Positions 7,439-17,700 of a stretch of DNA of 64,000 nt are shown here, piece by piece. The first letter of the stretch is position 1, and each line of letters opens with the position of its first letter. A program made the translations under genes and the position numbers. Below the pieces are notes generated by a model. That model was not told the DNA's origin, did not search any database, and worked only from the letters and a program-made list of their open reading frames with translations. Source of the DNA: an uncultured Eubacteriales bacterium (GTDB lineage Bacteria > Bacillota > Clostridia > Oscillospirales > Acutalibacteraceae); the NCBI GenBank assembly GCA_905198155.1, contig CAJKBQ010000013.1:1-64000 (forward strand). The letters run 5' to 3'.

Positions 7439-8254
7439 GTGGAGCAGATTACGTCGAAAGACAACCCGCGGATTCGGGCGCTGAGCCGGTTGATGACATC
7501 GGCGCGGGACCGCCGCGCGGCGCATCTCTTTGTTGCTGAGGGCGAGCGTTTGTGCCGGGACGCCGCTTTGAGCAATGCCGAGATTGTGCGCGTGTTCTGC
7601 ACGGCGGACGCGCACGAAAAATACGCCGACACCGTGCGGATGCTGGCGGCGCGGACGGCGGAGCAGTACGAGATTTCGCCGGAGCTGGCGCGCCGCGTGG
7701 GCGACACCGAAACGCCGCAGGGACTGTTTGCCGTGTGCCGGATGCGCGACCAGGCCGCCGATGCGGCCGACATCGCCGCGGGTGATTGCTGGCTGGTGCT
7801 GGAAAATATCCAGGATCCGTCCAATATGGGCGCGATTTTCCGCTCGGCAGAGGCGTTCGGGCTGAGCGGCGTGCTGCTGGCGGGCAGCTGCTGCGACGTG
7901 TATGCGCCCAAGGCGGTGCGTGCCGGGATGGGCGCGGTATTCCGGCTGCGGCTGCTGCACGCGCCGGACGGCGTGACGGCGGCGGAGACGCTGCACCGCG
8001 CCGGGATTCGCACGTTTGCCGCGGTGGCGCACGGCGATGCACGCCCGCTGCGCGGCGGGGTGCTCGGCGCAGGGTGCGCCGTATTCATCGGCAACGAAGG
8101 CAATGGGCTGCGGCCGGAAACCGCTGCGGCGTGCCGCGAACGGCTGACGATTCCGATGCGCGGCCGGGCCGAATCGCTGAATGCGGCGGCTGCAGCGGCA
8201 ATTTTGACCTGGGCGATGGCGGACGGCGCTGTGGAAACGGAGGGAGCACGATGA
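7439..8254 (+). CDS. SpoU/TrmH-family RNA 2'-O-methyltransferase
   Basis: This 271-residue SPOUT enzyme has an N-terminal RNA-binding domain (about residues 1-100, starting ITSKDNPRI) and a C-terminal trefoil-knot SAM domain. The latter holds all three SpoU motifs: ENIQDPSNMGAIFRSAEAFG near 122-141, IGNEGNGL near 221-228, and IPMRGRAESLNAAAAAAI near 240-257. It resembles the YsgA/RlmB-like enzymes that sit after rplT in many Firmicutes; the rRNA target is not known. The start is the GTG at 7439, eight bases after AAGGAGG. It overlaps dprA by four bases. Confidence 0.9.
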   Translation: MEQITSKDNPRIRALSRLMTSARDRRAAHLFVAEGERLCRDAALSNAEIVRVFCTADAHEKYADTVRMLAARTAEQYEISPELARRVGDTETPQGLFAVCRMRDQAADAADIAAGDCWLVLENIQDPSNMGAIFRSAEAFGLSGVLLAGSCCDVYAPKAVRAGMGAVFRLRLLHAPDGVTAAETLHRAGIRTFAAVAHGDARPLRGGVLGAGCAVFIGNEGNGLRPETAAACRERLTIPMRGRAESLNAAAAAAILTWAMADGAVETEGAR

Positions 8255-9444
8255 CCGAAATCGAATGCTGTATCTGGCTGCAAACCGTTTTTGGCCCGGG
8301 CAGCCCGATTCCGAAGCACATTCAGCAGGATTACGGGTCGATTCAGAATTTTTATGAAGCGGGCGGGAGAGAATGGAGATTGTCCGGACTGTTTACCGCC
8401 GATCAGGTAAATAAAATGGAGGCGGCTGACCCGGCCGCGGCGTGCCGCATTGCGGCGGTTTGCCGCCGGGACGGGTACCGGGTGATCGGGATTTCGGATC
8501 CGGCGTATCCGCAGCGGCTGCGCGAAATTCATTCGGCGCCGGCGGTGCTGTATGTCAACGGTGCGTGGCCGGATTTTGACGGCGCGGCGGCCATTGCGAT
8601 GGTCGGTACGCGCGACGCCACGCCGTACGGACTGCAAGTCGCGACGCGGCTGGCCTCCGATTTGGCGCGCAGCGGCGTATGGGTCGTCAGCGGCGGGGCA
8701 TTGGGCATCGATACGGCTGCCCACCGCGCGGCGCTGATGGCGGGCGGACGCACCGTGGCCGTGCTGGGCGCCGGATTCCACAGCCGGTATTTGATGAGCA
8801 ACGCCGAGCTGCGGCGGCAAATCGCCGAAAAAGGCGTGCTGGTGACGGAATATCCGCCGGATGCGCCGATGCGCAAGGGTGCGTTCCCGCTGCGCAACCG
8901 GATCATCTCGGCGCTGTCGCTGGGCGTGGTCGTGGTGGAAGCCGGAGAACGCAGCGGGGCGCTGATTACGGCGCAGCACGCGCTGGAACAGGGACGCGAC
9001 GTGTTCGCCGTGCCCGGCAGTGTGCTGAACGCCAGCTCCGCCGGAGTGAATCAGATGATTCAGGCGGGCGCGAAGGCTGTGATGTCGGCGGCGGACGTGC
9101 TGGAAGAATACCGGTGGAGCTACAATTTCCCGGCGGACAGCGCTGCGGTGCGGACGGAACCGGTACCGCATCCGCCGGCTGCGCCGACGCATCGGAAAAG
9201 TGCGCCGAAGCCGACGCCGGAACCGGCGGCTGAACCGGCCCCGGAACCGATTGCGATTGACCGCACGGCGCTGTCGCCGTCGGCGGCTCGGCTGTACGAT
9301 GCGCTGACGACGGCACCGCAGCCGATCGACCAATTGACGGAAGCAGCGGGGCTGACCCCGCGCGAAACATTGGCGGCGGTCACGGAGCTGGAAATGCTGG
9401 GCGCGCTGGATGCAAAGCCCGGAAAGCTGTATGCATTGAAATGA
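8251..9444 (+). CDS. dprA: DNA-processing protein DprA
   Basis: This 397-residue protein loads RecA onto incoming single-stranded DNA during transformation. The Rossmann-type core (about residues 65-295) has MVGTRDATPYG, SGGALGIDTAAHRAAL and the conserved TEYPPDA and FPLRNRIISALS stretches. A Pro/Ala/Glu-rich linker follows (about 300-335), then a winged-helix DML1-like C-terminal domain (about 336-397). The start is the ATG that overlaps the previous stop (ATGA), with GGAGGGAG upstream. The dprA-topA-trmFO order is common in Firmicutes. No other competence genes are in the window. Confidence 0.96.
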   Translation: MTEIECCIWLQTVFGPGSPIPKHIQQDYGSIQNFYEAGGREWRLSGLFTADQVNKMEAADPAAACRIAAVCRRDGYRVIGISDPAYPQRLREIHSAPAVLYVNGAWPDFDGAAAIAMVGTRDATPYGLQVATRLASDLARSGVWVVSGGALGIDTAAHRAALMAGGRTVAVLGAGFHSRYLMSNAELRRQIAEKGVLVTEYPPDAPMRKGAFPLRNRIISALSLGVVVVEAGERSGALITAQHALEQGRDVFAVPGSVLNASSAGVNQMIQAGAKAVMSAADVLEEYRWSYNFPADSAAVRTEPVPHPPAAPTHRKSAPKPTPEPAAEPAPEPIAIDRTALSPSAARLYDALTTAPQPIDQLTEAAGLTPRETLAAVTELEMLGALDAKPGKLYALK

Positions 9445-9496
9445 AAATCATAACCGGCCCGACCGGTGGAACCAATCGAAAGGACGGAAACGATAT

Positions 9497-11596
9497 ATGG
9501 CAGATTTGGTTATTGTGGAGTCTCCTGAAAAGGCCAAAACCATTAAAAAGTTTTTGGGCGGCGGATACGAAGTGGTCGCATCCAAAGGCCATGTGCGCGA
9601 TTTGCCGGAAAAAAGGCTGAGCGTGAATATCAAAAAGAATTTTGAACCGAAGTACGAAGTGATCAAAGGCAAGGAAAAGCTGGTTGAGGATCTGGAAAAA
9701 CTGGCCGAAAAAAGCGATCACGTCTACCTCGCAACCGACCCGGATCGTGAAGGTGAAGCGATTTCGTGGCATTTGGCGTACTTGCTGAACATGGATTTGA
9801 CGGACAAAAACCGCGTGACGTTTTACGAGATTACGAAAAGCGGGATCGAGGCCGGAATGGCCGAGCCGCGGCAGATCAACATGAATCTGGTCAACGCGCA
9901 GCAGGCGCGCCGGATTCTGGATCGGCTCGTCGGCTACAAGCTCAGCCCGTTCGTGTCGCAGAAGATTCGGCGCGGACTGTCGGCCGGGCGGGTGCAGTCG
10001 GTGGCGGTGCGGTTGGTGGTGGATCGCGAAAACGAGATTCGCGCGTTCAAGCCGGAGGAATACTGGACCATCGACGCCAGGCTGATGCCGAAGGGCAGCA
10101 AGAAAATGTTCCCGGCGACGTTTTACGGGACGGCCGAAGAAAAGATGAAAATCACCGATCAGGCGCAGGCCGACGCGATTCTGGCGGAATTGCAGGACGC
10201 GGAATACCGGATTTCGTCGCTGAAAAAAGGGACGCGCCGCCGCTCGCCCGCGCCGCCGTTCATCACGTCTACGCTCCAGCAGGAGGCGTCGCGCCGGCTG
10301 GGGTTCCAGTCCAAGCGGACGATGAAAGTGGCGCAGGAGCTGTACGAAGGCATCGAGATCGAGGGCATGGGCGCGGTCGGTTTGATTACGTATATGCGTA
10401 CCGACTCGCTGCGGCTGTCGGACGAAGCGCTGGCCGAAGCGGCGGCGTATATCAAAGAAACGTACGGCGACCGGTATGTGCCGGATGAGCCGCGGAAATT
10501 CAAAGTGAAAAAAGGCGCGCAGGACGGCCACGAGGCCATTCGCCCCACCACCATCCCGCTGACGCCGGATTCCATCCGCGCCAGCCTGACGCTGGATCAA
10601 TACAAGCTGTACAAGCTGATTTGGGAGCGGTTCATCGCGTGCCAGATGGCCAACTGCCTGCAAGCGACCACCAAGGCGGACATCGCGGCGGGGAACTACC
10701 TGTTCAAGGCGTCCGGGTACACCGTCACGTTCGACGGGTTTACCGTGCTGTACGAGGAAGCGAAGGACACCGAAGAGGAATCGGCCGCTGCGCTGCCGCC
10801 GCTGGAGCAGGATATGCTGCTGCGGTGCAAGGAAATCCATGGGAATCAGCATTTCACGCAGCCGCCGGCGCGGTACACCGAAGCGACGCTGATTAAAGCG
10901 CTGGAAGAAAACGGGATCGGCCGCCCGTCCACCTATGCGGCGACGATCTCGACGATCACCGGCCGCGAATATGTGGTGCGCGAAGCCAAGGCGCTGAAAC
11001 CGACGGAGCTGGGCGAAGTGACCACCAGCCTGATGAAAGATAAATTCCCGAAGATTGTGAACGTGAAGTTCACGGCGCAGATGGAAACGAATCTGGACGA
11101 AGTGGAAGAAGGACAGATTCAGTGGCAGGATTCGATCCGCGATTTCTACACCGATTTTGACAAAACGCTCAAAGAGGCCAAAGCCAGCATGGAAGGCGTA
11201 AAGCTGAAATTGACGGAGGAAGAAACCGACTTCATCTGCGAAAAATGCGGCCGCCGGATGGTGGTCAAAACCGGACGGTTCGGAAAATTCATCGCGTGCC
11301 CGGGGTACCCGGAGTGCAAAAACATTAAGAAGATCGTGGTGGAAACCGGCGCGATCTGCCCCAAATGCGGCGGCAAGGTCATCGAGAAAAAATCGCACAA
11401 AGGCCGGCTCTTTTACGGGTGCGCCAACTACCCGAACTGCGATTTTGTGTCGTGGGACGAGCCGCTGAACGAAAAGTGCCCGCAGTGCGGCCACATTTTG
11501 TTCCGCAAAAAGGGCAAAACGCCGAAAATTTACTGCGCGGAGGAAGGCTGCGGGTATTCCCGGATTGAGCAGCCGAAAGAGGAGAGCGGCGAATGA
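9497..11596 (+). CDS. topA: DNA topoisomerase I
   Basis: This 699-residue type IA topoisomerase relaxes negative supercoils. The TOPRIM domain is at the N-terminus (VIVESPEKAKTI, then ATDPDREGEAISWHL). The catalytic tyrosine is in GLITYMRTDS (about Tyr299). Three C-terminal four-cysteine zinc ribbons follow (about residues 575-605, 618-648 and 660-688). The third is modified: its second pair is separated as CAEEGC, not CxxC with a single aromatic residue. The RBS is AAAGGACGG, and the stop overlaps the start of trmFO. Confidence 0.98.
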   Translation: MADLVIVESPEKAKTIKKFLGGGYEVVASKGHVRDLPEKRLSVNIKKNFEPKYEVIKGKEKLVEDLEKLAEKSDHVYLATDPDREGEAISWHLAYLLNMDLTDKNRVTFYEITKSGIEAGMAEPRQINMNLVNAQQARRILDRLVGYKLSPFVSQKIRRGLSAGRVQSVAVRLVVDRENEIRAFKPEEYWTIDARLMPKGSKKMFPATFYGTAEEKMKITDQAQADAILAELQDAEYRISSLKKGTRRRSPAPPFITSTLQQEASRRLGFQSKRTMKVAQELYEGIEIEGMGAVGLITYMRTDSLRLSDEALAEAAAYIKETYGDRYVPDEPRKFKVKKGAQDGHEAIRPTTIPLTPDSIRASLTLDQYKLYKLIWERFIACQMANCLQATTKADIAAGNYLFKASGYTVTFDGFTVLYEEAKDTEEESAAALPPLEQDMLLRCKEIHGNQHFTQPPARYTEATLIKALEENGIGRPSTYAATISTITGREYVVREAKALKPTELGEVTTSLMKDKFPKIVNVKFTAQMETNLDEVEEGQIQWQDSIRDFYTDFDKTLKEAKASMEGVKLKLTEEETDFICEKCGRRMVVKTGRFGKFIACPGYPECKNIKKIVVETGAICPKCGGKVIEKKSHKGRLFYGCANYPNCDFVSWDEPLNEKCPQCGHILFRKKGKTPKIYCAEEGCGYSRIEQPKEESGE

Positions 11597-12894
11597 ACCA
11601 CGTATCGGTAATCGGCGCGGGGCTGGCCGGGTGCGAAGCGGCGTGGCAGCTGGCGCGCCGCGGGATTGCGGTGACGCTGTACGAGCGGAAGCCCGTGTCG
11701 TTCAGCCCGGCGCATTCCAGCGCGGATTTCGCGGAGCTGGTGTGCTCCAATTCGCTGAAAGCGGAGCGGATGGACAGCGCGGCCGGGCTGCTGAAACTGG
11801 AAATGGCGGCGCTGGGGTCGCTGCTGGTGCCGTGCGCGCAGGCGTGCCGTGTGCCGGCGGGCGGTGCGCTGGCGGTGGATCGCGAAGCGTTTTCGCGCAT
11901 GGTGACGGAGAAAATTGCGGCCGAGCCGCGGATTACCGTCCGGCGCGAAGAGCTGGACGATTTTCCGGACGGGCCGGTGATCGTCGCGACCGGCCCGCTG
12001 ACGGCCGACCGGCTGGCGGCGCGGATTGCGCAGCTGTGCGGCGGTTCGCTGCATTTTTACGATGCGGCTGCGCCGATTGTGACGGCGGCGTCGGTGGATT
12101 TGGACGCGGCGTTTTATGCGTCGCGGTACGAACGCGGCGGGGAGTCGGACTATCTGAACTGCCCGATGAACAAAGAAGAATACGAACGGTTTTACGAAGC
12201 GCTCGTTTCGGCCGAAGGCGCGCCGCTGCACGAATTTGACGCGGCGCCGACGGTGTACGAGGGCTGTATGCCGATCGAGATTATGGCGCGGCGCGGCGCG
12301 GACACGATCCGGTTCGGGCCGCTGAAACCGGTGGGGCTGCGCGACCCGCGCACCGGACACCGGCCGTGGGCGGCGGTGCAGCTGCGGCGGGAGGATGCTG
12401 CCGGGACGCTGTACAACCTGGTTGGGTTCCAAACGAATCTGAAATTCGGCGAACAGAAGCGCGTGTTCGGGCTGATCCCGGCGCTGCGGCACGCGGAATT
12501 CGCGCGGTACGGCGTGATGCACCGCAACACGTTTTTGGACAGTCCGCGGCTGCTGACCGGCGGATTCCGGTTCCGGGCGGACGACCGGCTGTGGTTTGCC
12601 GGGCAGATGACCGGGGTGGAAGGATACATGGAGTCGGCGGCGTCCGGCATTCTGGCGGGGATCAACTGCGCGCGGGCGCTGGCCGGGGAACCGGAGTGTG
12701 TGCTGCCGCCGGAGACGATGCTCGGCGCGCTCAGCCGCCACGTCAGCGCGTCGGAATCGGCGGATTTTCAGCCGATGGGCGCGAATTTCGGAATTCTGCC
12801 GCCGCTGCCGGAACGGATTCGGGACAAGAAAGCGCGGTATACCGCGCTGGCGCAGCGCGCGCTCGATGCGCTGCACGGCGCGATGCCGGATTGA
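11593..12894 (+). CDS. trmFO: Methylenetetrahydrofolate-dependent tRNA-U54 methyltransferase TrmFO
   Basis: This 433-residue FAD enzyme makes ribothymidine at position 54 of the tRNA T-loop using methylene-THF. The FAD-binding motif VIGAGLAGCEAAW is at residues 6-18. The family stretches CSNSLKAE (about 52-59) and FAGQMTGVEGYMESAASG (about 335-352) are present. Length is typical. The start overlaps the topA stop (ATGA), so it is translationally coupled to topA. Confidence 0.97.
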   Translation: MNHVSVIGAGLAGCEAAWQLARRGIAVTLYERKPVSFSPAHSSADFAELVCSNSLKAERMDSAAGLLKLEMAALGSLLVPCAQACRVPAGGALAVDREAFSRMVTEKIAAEPRITVRREELDDFPDGPVIVATGPLTADRLAARIAQLCGGSLHFYDAAAPIVTAASVDLDAAFYASRYERGGESDYLNCPMNKEEYERFYEALVSAEGAPLHEFDAAPTVYEGCMPIEIMARRGADTIRFGPLKPVGLRDPRTGHRPWAAVQLRREDAAGTLYNLVGFQTNLKFGEQKRVFGLIPALRHAEFARYGVMHRNTFLDSPRLLTGGFRFRADDRLWFAGQMTGVEGYMESAASGILAGINCARALAGEPECVLPPETMLGALSRHVSASESADFQPMGANFGILPPLPERIRDKKARYTALAQRALDALHGAMPD

Positions 12895-12933
12895 TGAAAC
12901 AGATTTTACCATACGGAAAGGATGGGTTCTCCA

Positions 12934-13956
12934 ATGAAAATCATCGTAGATGCATTCGGCGGCGATCATGCGCCGGCCGAGATCCTGAAAGGCTGCCGGA
13001 TGGCGCTGGACGAGCTGCCTGCACTGGCGCTTGTATTGACCGGGCGCGCGGACGAAATTCGCCGCGTGGCAGAGGCAGAGGCGATTTCACTCGACCGGAT
13101 GGCGATTGTCGATGCGCCGACGGTGATATCGATGGACGACCCGCCCACCGATATTATGCGCGCCAAAAAAGACTGCTCCATGGCCGAAGGGCTGCGGCAG
13201 CTGGCGGACGGACACGGCGACGCGTTCATCTCGGCCGGGAGCACCGGCGCGCTGGTGGTCGGCGCGACGATGATCGTGAAGCGGATTCGGGGGATTAAGC
13301 GCGCGGCGCTGGCTCCGGTGATTCCGAAGGACGAGGGGATGTTCATGCTGATCGATTCCGGCGCGAACGTGGAGTGCAAGCCGGAATATTTGATGCAGTT
13401 CGGCGTGATGGGCTCCATTTACATGGAAAAAGTGATGGGCGTGCAGAATCCGCGCGTCGGGCTGGTCAACGTGGGCACCGAGGATCACAAGGGCGGCGAA
13501 TTGCAGCACGAGGCGTTCCGGATGCTGCGCGAAGCGCCGGTGAATTTCATCGGCAACATCGAAGCGCGCACCGTCCCGTCCGACGGCGCTGACGTGGTGG
13601 TGACGGACGGGTTCACCGGCAACGTGATGCTGAAACTGTACGAAGGCGTCAGCGCGACGTTGTTCAAAAAGGTGAAAGGCGTGATGCTGCGCCGCCCGCT
13701 GAACAAGCTGGCCGCGCTGCTGCTGAAAAAGGACTTTACTGCGCTGAAAAAAGCATCCGATTACAACGAATACGGCGGCGCGCCGCTGATGGGCATCGCC
13801 AAGCCGGTGTTCAAAGCGCACGGCAGCTCCAAGGCGCGCACGTTTTACAATGCGCTCAAAATCACTTACCGGTTTGTGGAAGGCAACGTAATCGGGCAGA
13901 TTTCGGACGCGATTGCGGCGCAGGCGGCCGCATCCGAACCGGCCGGCGACGCATAA
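12934..13956 (+). CDS. plsX: Phosphate acyltransferase PlsX
   Basis: This 340-residue enzyme converts acyl-ACP to acyl-phosphate for phospholipid synthesis. The start MKIIVDAFGGDHAP and the internal SAGSTGALV (about 92-100) and LIDSGANVECKPEYL (about 141-155) are characteristic. I choose the ATG at 12934, ten bases after GGAAAGGATG; an ATG at 12922 overlaps the RBS. rnc follows directly. The acpP gene that usually lies between plsX and rnc in Firmicutes is absent here, and so is fapR upstream. Confidence 0.97.
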   Translation: MKIIVDAFGGDHAPAEILKGCRMALDELPALALVLTGRADEIRRVAEAEAISLDRMAIVDAPTVISMDDPPTDIMRAKKDCSMAEGLRQLADGHGDAFISAGSTGALVVGATMIVKRIRGIKRAALAPVIPKDEGMFMLIDSGANVECKPEYLMQFGVMGSIYMEKVMGVQNPRVGLVNVGTEDHKGGELQHEAFRMLREAPVNFIGNIEARTVPSDGADVVVTDGFTGNVMLKLYEGVSATLFKKVKGVMLRRPLNKLAALLLKKDFTALKKASDYNEYGGAPLMGIAKPVFKAHGSSKARTFYNALKITYRFVEGNVIGQISDAIAAQAAASEPAGDA

Positions 13957-13987
13957 TCTGGCCATCGGCGCGAAAGGAAATGATACG

Positions 13988-14668
13988 ATGACAATCAAAG
14001 AATTGCAGAACAATTTGGGTTATCAGTTCCGGAACGAGCAGCTGCTCCGGACCGCGCTGACGCATTCGTCGTACGCCAACGAATCGCATGGCCGGCTGAT
14101 TTGCAACGAGCGGCTCGAATTTTTGGGCGATTCGATTCTGGGCATGGTGACGGCCGAATACCTGTACACGCACTGCCCCGAAGTGCCCGAAGGCGGGCTG
14201 ACCAAGCAGCGCGCGGCGCTGGTGTGCGAAAAGGCGCTGTGCAAGTACAGCAAAGAGCTGGGAATCGGCCCGTGCCTGCTGCTGGGGCGCGGCGAACGCC
14301 ACTCCGGCGGCGACAGCCGACCGTCGATTTTGGCGGACGCGTTTGAATCGGTGCTGGCGGCGGTGTACCTGGACGGCGGGATCGACGCGGCCAAGCCGAT
14401 TGTGCTGCGGTTTATCACGCGCGAAATGGCGGAGACCCGCAGACCCGGCTTCCGCGATTACAAAACGCAGTTGCAGGAAATCGTGCAGCAGAACCCGGAA
14501 GAAAAGCTGGAATATGTACTGGCCGAAGAATCCGGCCCCGACCACGACAAGCATTTCGTGATCGAGGTGCGGCTGAACAGCAACGTCCTCAGCCGCGGCG
14601 GCGGACGCAGCAAAAAAGAGGCCGAGCAGCAGGCGGCGCGCGAAGCGCTGCGGCTGATGGGCTATTGA
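13988..14668 (+). CDS. rnc: Ribonuclease III
   Basis: This 226-residue double-strand-specific endoribonuclease processes rRNA precursors and structured mRNAs. The catalytic signature NERLEFLGDSILG (about residues 40-52) and the second acidic site DAFESVLAAVYLD (about 117-129) are intact. The C-terminal dsRNA-binding domain spans about 155-226 (GGGRSKKEAEQQAAREAL). RBS AAAGGAAA precedes the ATG. It lies directly before smc and ftsY, the common rnc-smc-ftsY arrangement. Confidence 0.97.
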   Translation: MTIKELQNNLGYQFRNEQLLRTALTHSSYANESHGRLICNERLEFLGDSILGMVTAEYLYTHCPEVPEGGLTKQRAALVCEKALCKYSKELGIGPCLLLGRGERHSGGDSRPSILADAFESVLAAVYLDGGIDAAKPIVLRFITREMAETRRPGFRDYKTQLQEIVQQNPEEKLEYVLAEESGPDHDKHFVIEVRLNSNVLSRGGGRSKKEAEQQAAREALRLMGY

Positions 14669-14702
14669 TCCGCGCGCAGCGCACAGGAGTTTTGAGAAAA
14701 TT

Positions 14703-17700
14703 ATGCTGATTCAATCACTGGAAATACAGGGCTTTAAGTCGTTCCCGGACCGGACGGTGCTGACGTTTGACCGCGGGATCACGGCGGTCGTCGGCCCGAA
14801 CGGCAGCGGCAAAAGCAACATCAGCGACGCCGTGCGCTGGGTGCTGGGCGAGCAGTCCACCAAGTCGCTGCGCGGCACCAAGATGGAGGACGTGGTGTTC
14901 AACGGGACGGCGTCGCGCCGCCCGCAGGGGTACGCGGAGGTGTCGCTGTCGATCGACAACACCGACCGGGGGCTGTCGTTTGACCAGGATGCGGTGCGCA
15001 TCACCCGGCGGTACTACCGCTCCGGCGAAAGCGAATACCTGATTAACGGGGCGGCCGTGCGGCTGAAAGACGTGAACGAACTGTTCATGGACACCGGACT
15101 GGGGCGCGACGGGTACTCCGTGATCGGGCAGGGGAAGATTGCGGACATTGTGTCCGGCCGGTCGGAGGATCGCCGCGAAATTTTTGAAGAAGCGGCGGGT
15201 ATTTCGCGCTATCGCTACCGCAAAACCGAGGCGGAGCGCCGGTTGGCGCAGGCGCAGGAAAACCTGCTGCGGCTCAACGATATTTTGCAGGAGCTGGCCG
15301 ACCGCGTCGGCCCGCTGGGCGAGCAGGCGGAAAAGGCCAAGCAGTTTTTGGAATTTTCGACCGAGAAAAAGGGATTGGAAATCGGCCTGTGGCTGATTAC
15401 GATCGACCGGCTGGGCGATCAGCTGCGCAGTCAGGAAGAAAAACTGGCCGCCGTGCAGCTGCAATACGACGATATGGGCGCGGAACTGGCGCAGTTGGCG
15501 CAGGAGATTCAGCAGACGAGCGACCGGGTGAACCGGTGCGCGGTCGAGATCGATGCGCTGCGCCGGAAAATGACCGAATGCGAACGCAGCGCGGCGCAGC
15601 TGGACAGCGAAAACGCCGTGCGGCGCAACGATATCGCGCATTACCGCGAGAACATTGCGCGGATCGATCAGGAAATGCAGGCGGCGGCCGCCACCGAAGC
15701 CGAAACGGCTGCGGCGCGGCAGCAGCTGGAAGCGGATGCGGACGCGCAGCGCAGCGCGTGCCGCACGCTGGACGATCGAATTGGGGCGCAGACCCAGACG
15801 CAGGCGGAGATGCTTCGCCGACTGAACGACGGAACGGAGCAGGAGAACCGGCTGCGGGAAGAGCTGGCGGTGATTCAATCGGCACTGTCGGACGCGCGGA
15901 CGGCCGATGCGACGGCCGAAACGACCATTTCCGAAATCAACGGCCGGATGGAAAGCGTCCGCGCCGAATATACGGCCGCGCAGGCACGCCGGTCGCAGCT
16001 GGAAGCGCAGGCCGCCGATTCGCGGCAGCGGCTGCGGGATCAGGAGGCGCGCCGCGCCGCGCTGGACAATACCATCCAGGGCTATGCGATGCGCCAGGCC
16101 GCGCAGCAAAAGCGCATGAACGACCGGCGCGCCGCCGTGGATCAGCTGCAGCTGGACGCGGAGTCCGAACGCCGCCGCGTGAAGCTGCTCGAAGATTTGG
16201 AACGCAGCTACGAAGGGTTCGCGCACAGCGTCAAAGTTGTGATGCAGGAGCACACGCGCGGGACGCTGCCGGGCATTCACGGCCCGGTGTCGCGCATTTT
16301 GCAGGTGCCGGAGCAGTATGCCACGGCGATTGAAACGGCGCTGGGTGCGGCGATGCAGAACATCGTCTGTGCGTCCGAAAGCGACGCCAAGCGCGCCATT
16401 GCGCTGCTCAAACAGCGGGACAGCGGCCGCGCAACGTTCCTGCCGCTGTCTACCATCAAAGGTTCCGTGCTGACCGAGCGCGGGCTGGACGATTGCTTCG
16501 GATTTGTCGGCGTGGCGAGCGAACTGGTGTCGTGCGACGGGCAGTATCAGGAGATTTGCCGGTCGCTGCTGGGGCGGATTGCCATTGCGGAGGATCTGGA
16601 TTCCGCCGTGACCATCGCCCGGCAGTTCCACTACCGGTTCCGGATTGTGACGCTGGACGGGCAGGTGGTGAATGCCGGCGGTTCGCTGACCGGCGGTTCG
16701 CTGGCGAAAAATGCCGGGCTGCTCAGCCGGGCGGCCCAGATTGAAAAAGCGCGCAAAAAAGCAGACGCGCTGGCCCGCAAGGCCGACGTGGAGCGCGCGC
16801 AGCTGAAACAATTGCAGGAAGCCTGCTCGGCCGACGATGCGGCGCTGCTGGCGGTGAACGCCGAAAAAACCGCATTGCAGGAGGAAATCATCCGGACGCA
16901 GGCGGAGCAGACGCGGCTGGCCAGCCTGATGGAGGCGGCGGCCGATACCGTCGCGCAGCGCGCGGCCGAGCAGCAAAAGGCCGAGGCACGGCTGCGCGAG
17001 CTGGCGTCCATCCGGGCGCAGGCGCGCGGCAATCTGACGGAAGCGGAAGAAAAACGCGCCGGAACGGAACAGGCGCTGCACGCGGCGGAACGGCAGAAAT
17101 CCGAGATTCAGCAGCAGTCCGCCGAAGCCGACCGGCAGCTGGCGGCGCTGCAATTGGAGCGCGTGACGGCGGAAAAAGAGCTGGAACGGTTCACGCAGCA
17201 GATCGACGAGCTGGACCGGCGCAGCAGTGACCGCGTCGCGCATTTGCAGGAATCCGCCGCGCAGCGCGCGCAGTGGGACGCGCAGATTGCCGAGGCGGAA
17301 CAGCAGATTGCGGCGCGCACGGCGCAAAAGCAGGAATTGGAGCAGCAGCAGCTGGACGCCGGGGCGCAAATCGCCGCGCAATCCAACGCGCGGATGCAGC
17401 TGGAACAGGCGCAGCAGGCGCTGCGTACCCGCGAACGGGATCGCGCCGTGGCGCAGGAAAAATGCAAAGGCGAGCTGGATCGGCTGCGCGACCAAAGCGA
17501 CGGCCAGCAGAAAGCGCTGGACGAGATTTTGGCCAAGCTGTGGGAAGAATATGAACTAACGCAGCGCGAAGCCCGCGAACAGGCCGTGCCGGTGCCGAAT
17601 CCGGCGCAGGCGCAGCGGCGGCTGACCGAGCTGCGGGGCAAAATCCGCGCGCTGGGGTCGGTCAATGTGGCGGCGATTGAGGAGTACAAAGAAGTGCGCG

